From Rachycentron canadum (taxonomy: Eukaryota > Chordata > Actinopteri > Carangiformes > Rachycentridae), in assembly GCA_038496675.1 (NCBI GenBank), contig CM076650.1, positions 6,753,841 through 6,817,840 on the forward strand: a stretch of 64,000 nucleotides of DNA. The letters are read 5' to 3'. Positions 62,141 to 64,000 of the stretch are shown here, piece by piece. The notes beneath the pieces are model-generated. The model worked only from the letters and a program-made list of their open reading frames with translations. It ran no database searches and was not told the DNA's origin. The position numbers and the translations under genes were made by a program. Within the stretch, counting starts at the first letter, position 1, and each line of letters begins with the position of its first letter.

Positions 62141-64000
62141 GTCTTTATTTATTTATATATCAATCGACAATTGATTCAACAGGTCCAGACTGAATTGTCA
62201 AATTTCGTACAGCCATGTCACCAGGATCTGTAATAACTGGGGTGGTGCCTTAAATTTTCTTATATCACCATCGTTATTATGTTTATGACTAAAGACCTGC
62301 AGAACTAATGACAGCTAATGACTCAGCTCTATGCTGTGTTTCGCGTTCAGCCGTGAAAACAGCCCCACATTAAAACATCACATGGGGACTGTGGGGATGG
62401 GGGCATGTTGCTTCAGGTACCTGTGAGTCCAGTTTGAGTAACTGGGTGGTGTCCCTTGCTGTGGGCTACGATGTTGGATTGTGTTGCGGCAAAAGTTCAG
62501 TCATGTCTTTTTGTTGGACAAGATTGCGTTGAAATGCTACTGTTGCTGGACTAACTGCATTCAAAGAAATGAAGATGCTGTCATTAAAAAACTAAGCTGG
62601 TTAAAAAGGTGGTTAAATAGGTGACAGTTAGTCTAGTTCCTACAGTTTTTATTAAAAAAGAAGCAAAAAATAACAAATTTTAAGGATGCGTAAGTAAGGC
62701 ATGGAAAGATTTTTAATGAAATGAGGAACTGGCTAATTAAAGATTATTATGAATCTGACCAAAGATATCAGCTTTTAGCACGTAACAAGTAGTAGTTTAT
62801 AATAGGCTTCTTGCTTCAATACCCAGTTCTACTTCATAGTGATGTTTAGATGTTTGACTTAGGGGCAGCCAAGTGCTCAGAGGGTGTTTAGAAGGAAGTG
62901 ACGTACACATAGTTTTCCAACATAAAAAAAGAACAATATATAAAATCTAAATGCCCAGTGAAGCCTGGTTTCAGTCTATAATGTAAAACGTCTTCAGAAG
63001 TCTTGATGTAACTTTTACTTTTTAATTCGTATTGAAAATCTCATTCAACAAATCTGCATCGCAAACACAAGTTTTTCTTCCTTTTTTTAAATTTATTTAT
63101 TTTATTTTATTTTTTACCATTAGTTGTTGTCTATGATAAAACCTCCAGTTTCACTAAACACACATGTAAGCGTGAGGTATTGTCCTCTAACCTTGTGTAC
63201 ATCGTCTGTTAGTTGTGGACACAATACATCACATTTTTAGTCGGGTGGAAAATTAAGCAACCCATTAATCATTTATTTCAGAATCAGCTGTCACCCCAAT
63301 TGCACCTTCCCACTCCGCATTTTCTCTGCCAAGTGAAGCCAAATTCCTCCAGTGCATCATGTGGCCTCAAGTCCCCTGAGACACAAGCCAGAACCCACAA
63401 TGTAGAACTTGTTTAGAGGCCAGTACATATCTCAGTCGAATGCAAATTGATATAAATATGAAATCCAAGCCAGGATGAGAACACAGCTGTGTTTTATTTG
63501 TCACTATGCCTCCTCCTCCGAGTGACTATCAGATAGGACTGTCAGATGATAATCTTTTCTTCTTGTTCTGGAGGTAAAGATGGTTCTGGGGGGGGACGTT
63601 GTGAGCTCACCTTTAACCTCTGAGTTAACTGCTACTAGAACAATGTCATCAGTTTTATGGACACCTCAGTCACTATACTGATTGTTTGGAGTAAACTCAA
63701 ACCCCCTCATCATTTTGCTATTTACATGTTACATTAACTCAATTAATTAGTGTTTAATCAAATGACACACAGCAAACCTGGGGCCATGTAACATTAGCCC
63801 AGGAATACCATGTACAGTACCTTAGAGTGCCTTATAAAACAATGAATTATCTGAAGCATATATTGTTTCTGTCAATCCAAAAAACTTATGGTAAAAATCT
63901 TATTGTACCTAGACCTCCTTTCTTGGCAAATTCAGTTTCCTGACTGAATGACAGGCGGTGTTTGATAAAGATCCACAGAGCAGTTCCTGACACAAGTTGC

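Larger units (their letters stand above)
56500..64000. other. SFRP2 upstream noncoding region, distal part
   Basis: No gene recognised. It holds repeat fragments (57345-57735, 60030-60345), an alternating CA/CG tract (58286-58371), a (TG)n (59878-59905), an A-rich run (61169-61206) and one repeat-free stretch (61700-62140) that may be regulatory. Open frames in this part are short and without domain features. Confidence 0.5.

Overview
The window is vertebrate, almost certainly teleost, genomic DNA. The genes have many short exons with GT-AG introns, long (AC)n/(TG)n microsatellites, a decayed Tc1-type transposon and interspersed repeats of a kind familiar from spiny-rayed fishes. Four protein-coding genes can be read with confidence by recalled protein similarity and by splice phase that closes exactly: ARFIP1 (arfaptin-1, minus), FAM193A (plus), TNIP2 (ABIN-2, minus) and SFRP2 (secreted frizzled-related protein 2, minus).

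Layout. 1-3.9 kb: a GC-rich block with a 400-N assembly gap and a strong minus-strand splice donor at 1116, probably the first exon of a gene lying left of the window. 3.9-17.8 kb: ARFIP1, eight core coding exons (6020-12082) for a 375-residue protein, a poly(A) signal at 3910 and an upstream acidic exon (16618-16997) that is in frame with the core start. 17.8-18.5 kb: a shared head-to-head promoter. 18.5-33.8 kb: FAM193A, 22 coding exons, about 1596 residues. 33.8-38.6 kb: convergent 3' territory. 38.6-39.9 kb: coding-like minus-strand segments I cannot identify. 40.0-42.4 kb: TNIP2, six coding exons, 457 residues, with NF-kappaB-like sites upstream. 46.8-48.4 kb: SFRP2, three exons, 295 residues. 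48.4-64 kb: a gene desert upstream of SFRP2 holding repeats, possible conserved noncoding blocks and a candidate two-exon plus-strand unit at 55.2-56.5 kb.

The genes do not form one pathway. ARFIP1 acts at the trans-Golgi, TNIP2 restrains NF-kappaB signalling, SFRP2 modulates Wnt outside the cell, and FAM193A is poorly characterised. In human, as I recall, ARFIP1 and SFRP2 lie on 4q31 while FAM193A and TNIP2 lie on 4p16, so this block mixes two human chromosome-4 neighbourhoods. The most interesting leads are the possible N-terminally extended arfaptin, the unidentified exons beside TNIP2, the kappaB sites ahead of an NF-kappaB inhibitor gene, and the repeated CxCxxC motifs of FAM193A. No RNA genes, CRISPR arrays or viral genes were recognised.
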